Assembly (NCBI GenBank): GCA_001513025.1
Contig: LFRZ01000149.1
Location: forward strand, 1-64,000
DNA: 64,000 bases
Origin: Gammaproteobacteria bacterium DTU037
GTDB lineage: Bacteria > Pseudomonadota > Gammaproteobacteria > Pseudomonadales > Pseudomonadaceae
Direction: 5' to 3'
Shown here: positions 46,425 to 56,262 of the stretch, one piece after another
Numbering within the stretch: the first letter of the stretch is position 1
Layout: every line of letters starts with the position of its first letter
The notes under the pieces: model-generated
The model's input: the letters and a program-made list of their open reading frames with translations, nothing else
Database searches by the model: none
Told to the model about the DNA's origin: nothing
Translations under genes and position numbers: made by a program

Positions 46425-46994
46425 ATGATGTCTTTATTTAATTCAGAAAAAATCCAAGAAGCTCAAAAAGCACAACTCGAACTGCTACAACAAATCAGCG
46501 GTAAGGTTTTTGAAAGCGTTGAGCAACTGACCCAACTGCAGTTCAAAAACCTGCGTGCAACCAGTGGCGACCAGTTTGACAGCCTACGCACGCTGTTCTC
46601 AGTAACTGACCCAAAAGATTTTGCAACCTTGCAAACATCTCTTACCCAGCCAACGGCACAAGCTGAGCGCTTAATGGAGTTTAACCGCGAAGTGTACGAG
46701 CTGATTTCTAGCACTCAAGCAGATATCGCTAAGATCGCTGAAAGCCAGATCGATGCTAGCACCAAGCAATCTCAAGAAATGATCGAGACACTCAGCAAGA
46801 ACGCACCAGCAGGTGCTGAGCCTGCAGTGGCCATGTTTAAATCAGCTCTAGAAAGCGTTGGTAACACTTACGAAAGCGTGCAGAAAGCTGCTAAGCAAGC
46901 CACCCAAATGGCTGAAGAAGGCATCACCGCTGCTGCATCAGCTGCCGGTCAAGCGACTGCTGCTGCAAAGCCTAAAGCGGCTGCGAACAAGTAA
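46425..46994 (+). CDS. Phasin family protein (PHA granule-associated)
   Basis: 189 aa, 'KVFESVEQLTQLQFKNLRATSGDQFDSLRTLFSVTDPKDFATLQ', 'AAAKPKAAANK' tail. Confidence 0.92.
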   Translation: MMSLFNSEKIQEAQKAQLELLQQISGKVFESVEQLTQLQFKNLRATSGDQFDSLRTLFSVTDPKDFATLQTSLTQPTAQAERLMEFNREVYELISSTQADIAKIAESQIDASTKQSQEMIETLSKNAPAGAEPAVAMFKSALESVGNTYESVQKAAKQATQMAEEGITAAASAAGQATAAAKPKAAANK

Positions 46995-47038
46995 GAGCAC
47001 AGCTGCAAGATTGTCAAAGTTTCACTCAGTCGTTCAAT

Positions 47039-47069
47039 AAAGGGAATGCCTATAAAGGGCATTCCCTTT
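47039..47069 (+). terminator. Terminator of phasin gene
   Basis: AAAGGGAATGCC-loop-GGCATTCCCTTTTTAT. Confidence 0.85.
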
Positions 47070-47224
47070 TTATATTGTGTCCGGCCACTGATGACGCCTA
47101 AATTGACATAGCACGCGACTGCATGCCTATCTATCAGCGTAACCAGCATGCTGATTTGCGCGCCCCACTACACTTGACACACGCGCACTTGACCTGCGCC
47201 AGCGAGACGAACAACACACCAATA

Positions 47225-47335
47225 ATGACTTTATTGAGTCCAGAAAAAACCCAATAAGCTCAAAAAGTCCAACTCGAATGGCTGCAACAAATCAGCGGAA
47301 ATATTTTTGAGAGCGTTGAGCATTGCTGGCAGTCT
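47225..47335 (+). pseudogene. Phasin N-terminal relic (tandem duplicate fragment)
   Basis: MTLLSPEKTQ*AQKVQLEWLQQISGNIFESVEH versus phasin MSLFNSEKIQEAQKAQLELLQQISGKVFESVEQ. Confidence 0.85.
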
Positions 47336-47525
47336 CATCTGTGCCTCTGTGTGCTTTTATTCGCATGCCTTAGCGCACCTCGCCACAGCTGCTCCAAAGG
47401 CATAATACCACCGCCTTAGGCGATGACCTTCACTGCATGACCCTAGAGTGAGCGGTCCGCCCATAGATTTAGCCTTATGTAGTGCAGCCGCAACCGATGC
47501 TCAGCATCGCCAGCAGCCGTGCAAA

Positions 47526-48056
47526 TCACTTTACGTCATCATTTTTTTCACTATCAGTACCCTCTGCTTTGCTCGAAGCAGGCGCACCAAATAGACCGAA
47601 CAGGCTTTGCGTACTCTGATAAAGTTTTTTCGACTGCTCCATATAATCCTTCATCAAATCGCCCGTGACTGGCGTCTGCTTATGCATAAAGTCACTCCAC
47701 GCTTGCGATGACTGCACAGTGGCCTTGGTCTGGAGGTCCACCACGGTTTGAATACTCTGCTCTAAATAGCTGCCGAGCATGCCTTGCAGCGGACCGTAAA
47801 AACGAATAATGCCCCTCAGCATATCGCTAGAAAAAATCGGCTCACCGTCATTTTCTGCTTCCTGAATAATTTGCAAGAGGATGCTGCGCGTTAAATCTTC
47901 GCCACTCTTGGCATCCACGACTTGAAAAGGAATCTCATCGATCACTAACTGACGTATATCGTTAACATTCACATGCGTACTGGTATGTGTGTCATACATG
48001 CGGCGGTTCGCATACTTCCTGATTAGGCGCGGCTCAGAGTGGTATTGGTCTAACAT
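47526..48056 (-). CDS. phaR: Polyhydroxyalkanoate synthesis repressor PhaR
   Basis: 'RLIRKYANRRMYDTHTSTHVNVNDIRQLV', 'LLQIIQEAENDGEPIFSSDMLRGIIRFYG'. Confidence 0.95.
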   Translation of the reverse strand: MLDQYHSEPRLIRKYANRRMYDTHTSTHVNVNDIRQLVIDEIPFQVVDAKSGEDLTRSILLQIIQEAENDGEPIFSSDMLRGIIRFYGPLQGMLGSYLEQSIQTVVDLQTKATVQSSQAWSDFMHKQTPVTGDLMKDYMEQSKKLYQSTQSLFGLFGAPASSKAEGTDSEKNDDVK

Positions 48057-48282
48057 GGGTAATAAATCTCGCAGATAACATACATAAGCACAGTATCTTA
48101 CCCCACCAGCGCATCTGCCGTCCTGCGTAAGCCTGTAAACACACGTCTACGCCAGCAATTTAAAGTCAATTGTTTTTAATTAACCACCCAATGTTCCTCA
48201 ATACTATTATTTAAAGAAACTAGCAATTTTTAAGCAAATGAGTAATGCTAAAAATACATACATACATAATGGAGGATGTTTT

Positions 48283-49029
48283 ATGAGTAGCGAAAAACGC
48301 ACTGCACTTATCACAGGCGGTATGGGTGGTATAGGAACAGCGATTAGCCGGCGTATGCATGATGACGGATTCACCGTTGTAGTCGGTTGCAGTCCCTCTT
48401 CAACACGTAAAGATACATGGATCGCACAACAGCTCGAGGAAGGTTACAAATTCCACGTATTAGCCTGCGATATTGGCGATTGGGACTCTACCTGTAAGGG
48501 CTTTGAACGTCTGCGCGAAGAAGTCGGCACAATCGACGTTTTGGTCAATAATGCCGGTATCACCCGCGACGGTACCTTTCGTAAAATGACTGCTGAAAAC
48601 TGGAATGCAGTCATCAACACCAACCTTAACAGCATGTTTAACACGACCAAACAGGTGGTCGAAGACATGTTAAGTAAAGGCTGGGGCCGGATTATTAATA
48701 TCTCCTCAATCAACGGACAACGCGGCCAGTTTGGTCAAACCAACTACTCCGCAGCTAAAGCAGGTATTCATGGTTTCAGTATGGCTTTGGCGCGCGAACT
48801 CAGCAGCAAAGGTGTGACAGTCAATACCGTTTCACCGGGCTATATCGCAACTGATATGACCGCAGTGATTCGTCCCGATATTTTGGAAGGTATGATTGCA
48901 GGTATACCTGTTGGTCGCTTAGGATTGCCGAAAGAAATTGCCTCAATGGTCGCATGGTTGGCTTCAGAAGATGCAGCTTACGCAACCGGCGCTGATTTCA
49001 CCGTCAACGGCGGCATGAATATGCAGTAA
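48283..49029 (+). CDS. phaB: Acetoacetyl-CoA reductase
   Basis: 'RTALITGGMGGIGTAISRRM', 'NISSINGQRGQFGQTNYSAAKAGIHGF'; GGAGG RBS. Confidence 0.93.
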   Translation: MSSEKRTALITGGMGGIGTAISRRMHDDGFTVVVGCSPSSTRKDTWIAQQLEEGYKFHVLACDIGDWDSTCKGFERLREEVGTIDVLVNNAGITRDGTFRKMTAENWNAVINTNLNSMFNTTKQVVEDMLSKGWGRIINISSINGQRGQFGQTNYSAAKAGIHGFSMALARELSSKGVTVNTVSPGYIATDMTAVIRPDILEGMIAGIPVGRLGLPKEIASMVAWLASEDAAYATGADFTVNGGMNMQ

Positions 49030-49083
49030 CAAGGCTTACTCTCACCCACATCACAATCTGTTATTATTATAGTCAAAGTTAAT

Positions 49084-49111
49084 ATGCACAGTCCTTGCAG
49101 GGCCTGTGCAT
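49084..49111. repeat. Inverted repeat in the phaB-phaC intergenic region
   Basis: ATGCACAG - 12 nt - CTGTGCAT. Confidence 0.6.
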
Positions 49112-49289
49112 TCAGGCATCTAGAAGTACTGCATAAGCTTGTTTTAGCTTGCCAAAGACACTCAACGAGTAGCAGATAGGGCAATCCTAAAATTTGATGT
49201 GGAAAAGCGAATGTTGAGAATATAGCTGACAACAATACCGCGCAGGTATGCGCGGATTTCCTTTATACGCGCGAGGATTTTGCATATTT

Positions 49290-50999
49290 ATGGATAATAA
49301 CCTGCAAATGTTAAACACCTACTGGTCCGGCCAGACACCTTTCATTGCCAATTTATGCTTGCAACAACTGCGTCTTGGCATAGCACAGCACGACTGGTTC
49401 AAAGACTCCGATCGTAGTCAGTGGTTCGATGTACCCAACGAAGCACTGGAGCAATTACAAGTCGATTTCAACAAAGATTGGATAGCGCTAGGTCAGCAAA
49501 CCATAAGCCAACAAGATTTCAGTTTTGAAGATAGACGTTTTTCCAGCGATAACTGGAACAATCCGCTATTTGGCTCCCTGGCAGCCTTCTACCTACTCAA
49601 TTCACAGTTTCTGCTCAAACTACTGGATTTGTTGCCAATTAACGATGAAAAAGTAAAGCAGCGCCTGCGCTATTTGATCGAACAAATGATCGCCGCCAGC
49701 GCGCCCAGCAACTTCCTATTGAGCAACCCTGATGCGCTAGAGCGCCTCGTTGAAACCCAAGGAACCAGTCTCTTTAGTGGTTTTTTACACTTGGCCAGCG
49801 ACTGGAAAGAAGGCAAGATGCGTCAAAGTGACGAAGGTCAGTTTGAAGTCGGGGTCGACCTCGCAATCACACCTGGTTCGGTAGTGTTCGAAAATGAATT
49901 ATTCCAACTGATACAGTACAAACCGCTCAGCGAAACCCAATACCAAAAACCTGTACTTATCGTACCGCCCATAATCAACAAGTACTATATTCTCGACCTA
50001 CAGCCAGAAAACTCACTGGTACGCCATTTGCTAGAACAAGGCCAACAGGTGTTCTTGATCTCATGGCGTAACTTCACTGAAGATCAGGCTAAACTCACCT
50101 GGGAACATGCTGTTCAAGATGGCGTCATCAGCGCCTTACGGGCGACTCGAGCGATTAGTGGCGAGCGTCACCTCAACACCCTAGGCTTTTGTATCGGTGG
50201 CACTCTACTCGGTTGTGCCCTTGCGGTTCTAGCGGCACGGGGCGACCGTGATATAGCAAGTCTAAGCCTATTTGCAACCTTCCTAGACTTTGTCGACACG
50301 GGCCCAATAAGCGTGTTTATCGATGAGAAGCTCGTCGCCGATAAAGAGCGCACTCTTGGTGGTCATGAGGGCAAATATGGCCTGTTTTATGGCAAAGATA
50401 TGGGCAACACTTTTTCCTTGTTGCGCCCCAACGAGCTGTGGTGGAATTATAATGTCGATAAATATCTAAAGGGTGAAAAGCCTAGAGCTTTCGATCTACT
50501 CTTCTGGAACAATGACAGCACCAATTTTCCCGGTCCTATGTACTGCTGGTATTTACGCCATACTTATCTGCAAAACGACTTAAAGTCAGGCGAACTGGAC
50601 ATGTGCGGGGTCAAACTGGACTTAAGCACCATCAAAACGCCAGCCTACATTCTTGGCACCCAAGACGATCATATCGTACCTTGGCGCAGTGCTTACGCCA
50701 GTACCGCCATACTCAGTGGTCCGACACGTTTTGTTCTGGGAAGCTCAGGCCATATCGCTGGCGTGATCAACCCGCCCGCCAAACAGAAGCGTAATTATTG
50801 GATTAATCAGAAAATATCTAAATCGCCTGACACTTGGCTGAAAGCTGCCGAACAGAAGCCTGGCAGCTGGTGGAACGATTGGTTCGCTTGGTTAGCTAAA
50901 CACAGCGGCGAACAGCGTCCTGCAGCAACCGAAATGGGCAGCGCAGAATACCCGCCGACAGAAGACGCGCCTGGCCGTTACGTTCGCGTTAAAGGCTAA
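49290..50999 (+). CDS. phaC: Class I poly(R)-hydroxyalkanoic acid synthase
   Basis: 'LGFCIGGTLLGCALAVLAARGD' lipase-like box with catalytic Cys, 'PVLIVPPIINKYYILDLQPENSLVRHLLEQGQQVFLISW'; start set at MDNNLQML. Confidence 0.95.
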   Translation: MDNNLQMLNTYWSGQTPFIANLCLQQLRLGIAQHDWFKDSDRSQWFDVPNEALEQLQVDFNKDWIALGQQTISQQDFSFEDRRFSSDNWNNPLFGSLAAFYLLNSQFLLKLLDLLPINDEKVKQRLRYLIEQMIAASAPSNFLLSNPDALERLVETQGTSLFSGFLHLASDWKEGKMRQSDEGQFEVGVDLAITPGSVVFENELFQLIQYKPLSETQYQKPVLIVPPIINKYYILDLQPENSLVRHLLEQGQQVFLISWRNFTEDQAKLTWEHAVQDGVISALRATRAISGERHLNTLGFCIGGTLLGCALAVLAARGDRDIASLSLFATFLDFVDTGPISVFIDEKLVADKERTLGGHEGKYGLFYGKDMGNTFSLLRPNELWWNYNVDKYLKGEKPRAFDLLFWNNDSTNFPGPMYCWYLRHTYLQNDLKSGELDMCGVKLDLSTIKTPAYILGTQDDHIVPWRSAYASTAILSGPTRFVLGSSGHIAGVINPPAKQKRNYWINQKISKSPDTWLKAAEQKPGSWWNDWFAWLAKHSGEQRPAATEMGSAEYPPTEDAPGRYVRVKG

Positions 51000-51347
51000 G
51001 TCTACGCTTAAATCCCAGTAACGCTAAAATACGTGTTACTGGGGGCTTCTGGCTAATCCAACAAGCAAGACGAGAACATCTAGAATGTCGCGCAAAATCT
51101 TTAACAAAGATTGTTAAGTGCGCAGCGCAAGCAGAGTTTTAAACTAAAAATAACACGCGCATACCCTACTCTCGATCGAGACTAAACTCCTCCGACAGTA
51201 GAGTTGCTCTCTTGCGGTAGATGAAGTCCAAGAAGCTGTTTCAGACAGCTGGATCACTAGCAAGTAAGTAAAATCAGTCTTTTTGAATAAAATACCCATG
51301 CCGTTTATTAACATAGCATTATGCATGAATCATGACATCGCTCACTG

Positions 51348-51363
51348 GTGTGCGGCCGCACAC
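51348..51363. repeat. 16-bp perfect palindrome
   Basis: GTGTGCGGCCGCACAC. Confidence 0.9.
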
Positions 51364-51664
51364 GATATTCATCAAGCTTATCATCTAAAGAGCTAGAGGC
51401 TTAACGCACCAACAACGTAAGCGTCTAACTGCAGATCTAAAAGATACTTACCCCGCCTGCAACTGCCATAATCGAGCGGCAGTCACGAACCTTGTCAGGG
51501 AAAACATTCAAATTCAGCAAATATTTTGTGAGGAATACTTCCTGTCTATGCAATTTGCGCTGTCATAACTGCCAATATCACCTATACAGCCCAACCGCTT
51601 CACGCTGAAAAATTGATTTTTAATTAAGTTTTGACACAAGTGAAAAAGTACGCGCACTTTACGC

Positions 51665-51725
<61 letters not shown>

Positions 51726-51736
51726 GATTCATCAAT

Positions 51737-51768
51737 AAAGCCTCAAGCATTCAATTGTTTTGGGCTTT
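51737..51768 (+). terminator. Degenerate copy of the tRNA-fMet terminator
   Basis: AAAGCCTCAA...TTTTGGGCTTTTTT. Confidence 0.65.
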
Positions 51769-51854
51769 TTTGTTTGTAGGTCCTGTACCCCTGTACTCTC
51801 TGCCATTCGCGCGGGAGCATGACCCAGCCTCTAACGACAGAACTCAGGCTGAAT

Positions 51855-52250
51855 TTAACTGAACAGACCCATTTTGTACTGATAATAAGTGTCTAGAAAT
51901 TCCCATACCTCGACAATTTTTTGTCCACGGCACTTAAATCGGAATAAATATTCATTAGCGTAGTCTTCGCCCGCACGGGTCTTGGCCGTCAGTCGAAAAT
52001 GAGCAACAACATCATCCTGCTCAGCAATCAAAGCGTATAACTCAATAGCAATGCTTTCATAGGGGAAAAAGTCAGCGCCTTGCCCCATCATATCGAGTAC
52101 TGCTGGGATACCAATAAAAGGGCCGACAAAGGGATGCGCTGGCGGTAGATTCCATTGAATATCCTCAGCGAAATACTCCGAGAGGGGCACCTGACTTTTT
52201 CCCGAAACTGAATCAAAGTACTTGCTGATTAATGCTTTGCTTGAACTCAC
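51855..52250 (-). CDS. SnoaL-like / NTF2-like domain protein
   Basis: 131 aa; 'ISKYFDSVSGKSQVPLSEYFAEDIQWNLPPAHPFVGPFIG'. Confidence 0.78.
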   Translation of the reverse strand: MSSSKALISKYFDSVSGKSQVPLSEYFAEDIQWNLPPAHPFVGPFIGIPAVLDMMGQGADFFPYESIAIELYALIAEQDDVVAHFRLTAKTRAGEDYANEYLFRFKCRGQKIVEVWEFLDTYYQYKMGLFS

Positions 52251-52462
52251 GAGCAGAACCTCTAGCTATAAAGAGAAAATTGTAAGCATGTGGATACAAT
52301 CAGCCGTGTAAGAACTGGCGGTCTGATTGTGCTTGGCAACTAGAAAAGGCAAGAAGGGATAAGCCACTTAGGCAATCAGATAAGGTGCCGGTAATGATGA
52401 CCTGTCAAGATGGGATGGTGAGTAAAAACGAGGGAGGTTCACTCCCCCGCTTCAGTCAATAC

Positions 52463-53509
52463 TTAGCTTTGTTGCTTTTCCATGGTAACGATGACCTGGC
52501 GCTCTTTCAGCTTGGCAGGAATATCGCTTTCATCCATAAAGAACTGTGAATACCACTCACGCAATTGGTAGATAGGACCGTCGCCTTCTGCCAGCACAGG
52601 GTTATCAATGCGGGCTTTATGCTTCCAGATATCAACGTCTTGGTAGAATGATTCGCGGTTGGCCTGAACATAGGTTTTAGCCAGCTCACTGTTCTGCTCA
52701 TCCGTCATACTAGGGTCTTTCTTGACCAGCACACCAAAGCGCAGTTCAAAGCTGTTGGGTGACGTCGGTACGTGACTGTTCAGGAGAATGGTCTCGACTT
52801 TCTTGCCATCAAACTCAGCACTCATGCGTGTGAAGTGCGTGGCTGGACCGTAGTACGCCGACTTGGCCACTAAACCACCACCAAGGCGTCCAGAATCACC
52901 ATGGAACTCTTGCGTCCCAATATGACCTTCGAAGGTATTGGCAAAGTAGGTGCACGGTGTGCCATGCACTGGACCGAAGTGAATCACATCAGATAAGTTA
53001 TCCACCAGTTCACGTGGATTGGTATCGATATACATCAAGTCCACATGCCAGCTGTTATTCCACTCATCGCTGTCGATTTCTGGGAAGTACGGAATTTCCA
53101 CACCCTCCGCCGGTGGGTTGCCTTCAGGGTTGTGCCAGACAAATAGCAGATTGTTAACTTCTGTGGTTAACCAGCTTTTGGTTTTTGCTTTCGGTGGGAT
53201 ACGGTCACAGTAAGGGATTTTTGCGCAACGGCCACTGGCGGCAAATTCCCAGTGGTGGAATGGACAGACAATACGTCCGTCAACAATTTCACCCTGAGAT
53301 AAGTCAGCACCCATATGTGGGCAATACGCATCCAGCACGCTAATGGTACCTTCGTCATTGGCAAAGGCGACCAAGCGCGTGCCGAAGACATTAAGAGTGT
53401 GGGGCTTACCATCGCGGTAGTCTGCAGCTTCGCCCAAGCAATGCCAGCCTCGCGCGTAACGGTACTCTGCGGTCGCTCCAGAGGCTTGGTTATCTATAGT
53501 TTTTGTCAT
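52463..53509 (-). CDS. Rieske non-heme iron oxygenase alpha subunit, KshA-like (3-ketosteroid 9alpha-hydroxylase family)
   Basis: Rieske 'YCPHMGADLSQGEIVDGRIVCPFHHWEF'; mononuclear Fe site 'DNLSDVIHFGPVHG'; 'RYARGWHCLGEAADYRDGKPHTLNVFGTRLVAF'. Confidence 0.82.
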   Translation of the reverse strand: MTKTIDNQASGATAEYRYARGWHCLGEAADYRDGKPHTLNVFGTRLVAFANDEGTISVLDAYCPHMGADLSQGEIVDGRIVCPFHHWEFAASGRCAKIPYCDRIPPKAKTKSWLTTEVNNLLFVWHNPEGNPPAEGVEIPYFPEIDSDEWNNSWHVDLMYIDTNPRELVDNLSDVIHFGPVHGTPCTYFANTFEGHIGTQEFHGDSGRLGGGLVAKSAYYGPATHFTRMSAEFDGKKVETILLNSHVPTSPNSFELRFGVLVKKDPSMTDEQNSELAKTYVQANRESFYQDVDIWKHKARIDNPVLAEGDGPIYQLREWYSQFFMDESDIPAKLKERQVIVTMEKQQS

Positions 53510-53629
53510 TTCCCGATCCTCATCAGTTCAAATTCTGTCTATATTTACGCAATATTAGCTATATCACTGCGTCACTATTGCCAAGCGAGGCACTATCCTC
53601 ATCCCTCAACCGGACTAGATTGAGTGGCT

Positions 53630-54472
53630 CTAGGTTTTTTTTCGCCAGTTACCCACCAAGTATTGATCTAGGGCAAGTTTTTGCGTGTCGACTGTTCTTT
53701 TAATATAACGACCGGCATGGTCTGAGTGGGCCAACCAGAAAATAGCTTCCGCGGGGACTTCAGGCGGTGCAGCAAAACCACCTAAAGCGACAATACCTTG
53801 ATCACCAATGGTAGCTTTCAGCGCTTCAGTCGCGACCACCCCAGGGTTTACGGTATAAGCACGCAACCCTTTTGCACCCAACTCAACATTAATAATCCCA
53901 GCCAAGCGCGACACCGCGGCTTTACCAGCACCGTAGGCATAGCCCCAGCCGCCCTTATCCGCGGAGACCGGCGGGTTAGACTCGCCCGCGCCAGAACTGA
54001 CATTAATAATCACCCCTGAACCCTGCTCGACCATCAGTCGAGCAATGCCTTGGGTCAATGCCACCGGCCCCAACACATAGCCACGGTAGACGCGATCCAA
54101 TGTCTCAGCGGTCAAGTCAAGCAAGCCACTGTTCAGATCGGTGCCTTGATAAATTGCATTATTAACCAGCACATCAATGCGTCCGCACTCTTGGGTTACC
54201 TGCTGCACGGCTTGCTGAACTGAGGCCTGATCTAACAAGTCGAGCGGTACCAGCCACACCTGGCGACCTAAGGCCTCAATGGCTGCCGCAGTGGCTCTTA
54301 GGCTGCCGGCTAAGACTGTACCGTCAGCGGCAATAACATCATGTTCATGGCGTGCGCCATCGTCGATTGAACGCGCACTGATCGCTACATCGTAGCCTTC
54401 GCGGGCAAACGCCAGTGCAGTCGCTCGGCCAATGCCGCGGCTTGCGCCGGTAATAAATGCAATTTTAGTCAC
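53630..54472 (-). CDS. SDR family oxidoreductase
   Basis: 'IAFITGASRGIGRATALAFAREGYD', YAYGAGKAA active site. Confidence 0.87.
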   Translation of the reverse strand: MTKIAFITGASRGIGRATALAFAREGYDVAISARSIDDGARHEHDVIAADGTVLAGSLRATAAAIEALGRQVWLVPLDLLDQASVQQAVQQVTQECGRIDVLVNNAIYQGTDLNSGLLDLTAETLDRVYRGYVLGPVALTQGIARLMVEQGSGVIINVSSGAGESNPPVSADKGGWGYAYGAGKAAVSRLAGIINVELGAKGLRAYTVNPGVVATEALKATIGDQGIVALGGFAAPPEVPAEAIFWLAHSDHAGRYIKRTVDTQKLALDQYLVGNWRKKT

Positions 54473-54504
54473 ACAACTCTCCTTCTTAACGCGCTCAATG
54501 AGGA

Positions 54505-55560
54505 TTAGGCCGGGTAATCGCTATAACCCTCGACACCCGCAGAGTACAAAGTATCCCGATTGAACTCAGCCAGCTCACGGCCACTGGCAAAACGTTCAAC
54601 CAGATTAGGATTGGCAATGTAGTGACGCGCGAAAGATACTGCATCAGCAACACCGGCCTCGACCGCTTCAGCAGCGCTGTCAGCATCAAAACCATCATTG
54701 ATAATTAGCGCACCTTTAAATTGTGCACGTGCGATAGCGAACGCATCAATCTTACGCGTATGCGCTTTCATAATATGCAGGTAGGCCAAATCCATCTCAG
54801 CGATACCATCGAGTAACGCCTGCAGGGTTTCTGCTGGCTGACTGTCACTGACATCATTAAATTTATTAGCAGGGCAAAAACGAAAACCCACGCGCCCAGC
54901 ACCAATCGCTTCAGACATAGCCTTCAGTACCAGTAACGGAAAACGCACTCGATTTCCCACTGATCCGCCAAACTCATCGGTACGCTGATTGGCATTCTCA
55001 GACATAAACTGCATCGGCAAATAACCGCTGGTGCCGTGCAATTCCACGCCATCAAAGCCCGCTTCGCGAGCATTGAGCGCTGCTTGACGGTATTCTTCAA
55101 TAATCTCATACACTTCGCTATTGCTCAGCTCGCGCGGCATATCGGTGGCAGCCATGCCGACAGTATCGGTAAACAGCTCAACTTCAGCCCTAATAGCAGA
55201 AGGCCCCACAGTTTCAGAACCAGCTGGTTTGTTGTGCACAGTTGCAACTCGACCACAGTGCATCAGCTGTACAACAATAGTGCCACCCGCCGCATGTACC
55301 GCATCGGTCACTTTACGCCATGCAGCAATTTGCTCAGCATTGTAAATACCTGGTGTGCGGCAATAACCCATACCATTGGCAGAAGGTGAGGTGCCCTCAG
55401 AAATAATTAGCCCTGCACTTGCGCGCTGCGCATAATATTCAACCATTTCAGATGTAGGTACTGCTTGGTCAGTCGAGCGGCTACGCGTCATCGGCGCCAT
55501 CACCACGCGGTTTTTTAACGACAGATCACCGAACTGAGCCGGTTCAAATAGCTTACTCAT
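54505..55560 (-). CDS. Alkene reductase, old yellow enzyme family
   Basis: 'LFEPAQFGDLSLKNRVVMAPMTRSRS', 'LHGTSGYLPMQFMSENANQRTDEFGGSVGNRVRF'. Confidence 0.92.
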   Translation of the reverse strand: MSKLFEPAQFGDLSLKNRVVMAPMTRSRSTDQAVPTSEMVEYYAQRASAGLIISEGTSPSANGMGYCRTPGIYNAEQIAAWRKVTDAVHAAGGTIVVQLMHCGRVATVHNKPAGSETVGPSAIRAEVELFTDTVGMAATDMPRELSNSEVYEIIEEYRQAALNAREAGFDGVELHGTSGYLPMQFMSENANQRTDEFGGSVGNRVRFPLLVLKAMSEAIGAGRVGFRFCPANKFNDVSDSQPAETLQALLDGIAEMDLAYLHIMKAHTRKIDAFAIARAQFKGALIINDGFDADSAAEAVEAGVADAVSFARHYIANPNLVERFASGRELAEFNRDTLYSAGVEGYSDYPA

Positions 55561-55569
55561 AGCAACTCC

Positions 55570-56199
55570 TTAACGTACTCGGATTCGCGGTGCTGGGGTG
55601 CCGCGCCGCATACCGTTTAGAAAACCATCCAGCGGCTGTGGTGGTGCCACTTCTGGAAGTGCATCGTGCTCTGGGCTGTTGTTCCAAAACTCTTTCCACG
55701 AAGGGAACAAGTCATGAAAAGTGCCATGGTAAGGTTCACGACCCGGCCAGCGCATTTTCATATCACCAATCGGTGGTTTATTTAGATCAGTGGCGTACCA
55801 GTAGCATGGCAAGCGACGGCGGAAATACCACTGGCCATCGACACGCTCATAATCATCCCAGTAGAGCATTTGCATGATCACCCACTCAGCGCCGGTTTCA
55901 TGTTCGTTCTTGGAATAGACCACGCCAATCGCATGATCAGCATCGGTAAACTCAATGATGTGCTGACCAATATGGTGCGAGGTGCCGGTAAACTGGTGGC
56001 GCAAGGTATCGTCCACCCAGGCTTTAAGTTCTGCGCGGCCGGTTTTCCCTTTACCCACACGGATGTCTGCAGCAAACAGGCCAACATGCGCATCAAGATC
56101 GCGCATGTCCAGTGACAATGCGTACTTGCCGACCAGTTGACGAATCGCTTCGGTAGACTCTAGGCGGTCGATGCGCGCCAGCAGTTCGTTTTGACTCAT
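55570..56199 (-). CDS. SnoaL-like nuclear transport factor 2 family protein
   Basis: 209 aa; 'ESTEAIRQLVGKYALSLDMRDLDAHVGLFAADI'. Confidence 0.8.
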   Translation of the reverse strand: MSQNELLARIDRLESTEAIRQLVGKYALSLDMRDLDAHVGLFAADIRVGKGKTGRAELKAWVDDTLRHQFTGTSHHIGQHIIEFTDADHAIGVVYSKNEHETGAEWVIMQMLYWDDYERVDGQWYFRRRLPCYWYATDLNKPPIGDMKMRWPGREPYHGTFHDLFPSWKEFWNNSPEHDALPEVAPPQPLDGFLNGMRRGTPAPRIRVR

Positions 56200-56229
56200 A
56201 TTTTATAATCTCTATGACTAAACAAAAGT

Positions 56230-56253
56230 AGTGCTGGAGCCCGCTCCAGCACT
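56230..56253 (-). terminator. Internal hairpin between SDR and SnoaL genes (possible attenuator or partial terminator)
   Basis: AGTGCTGGAGC-cc-GCTCCAGCACT, weak T tract on the minus strand. Confidence 0.5.
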
Positions 56254-56262
56254 TGGCACCGA

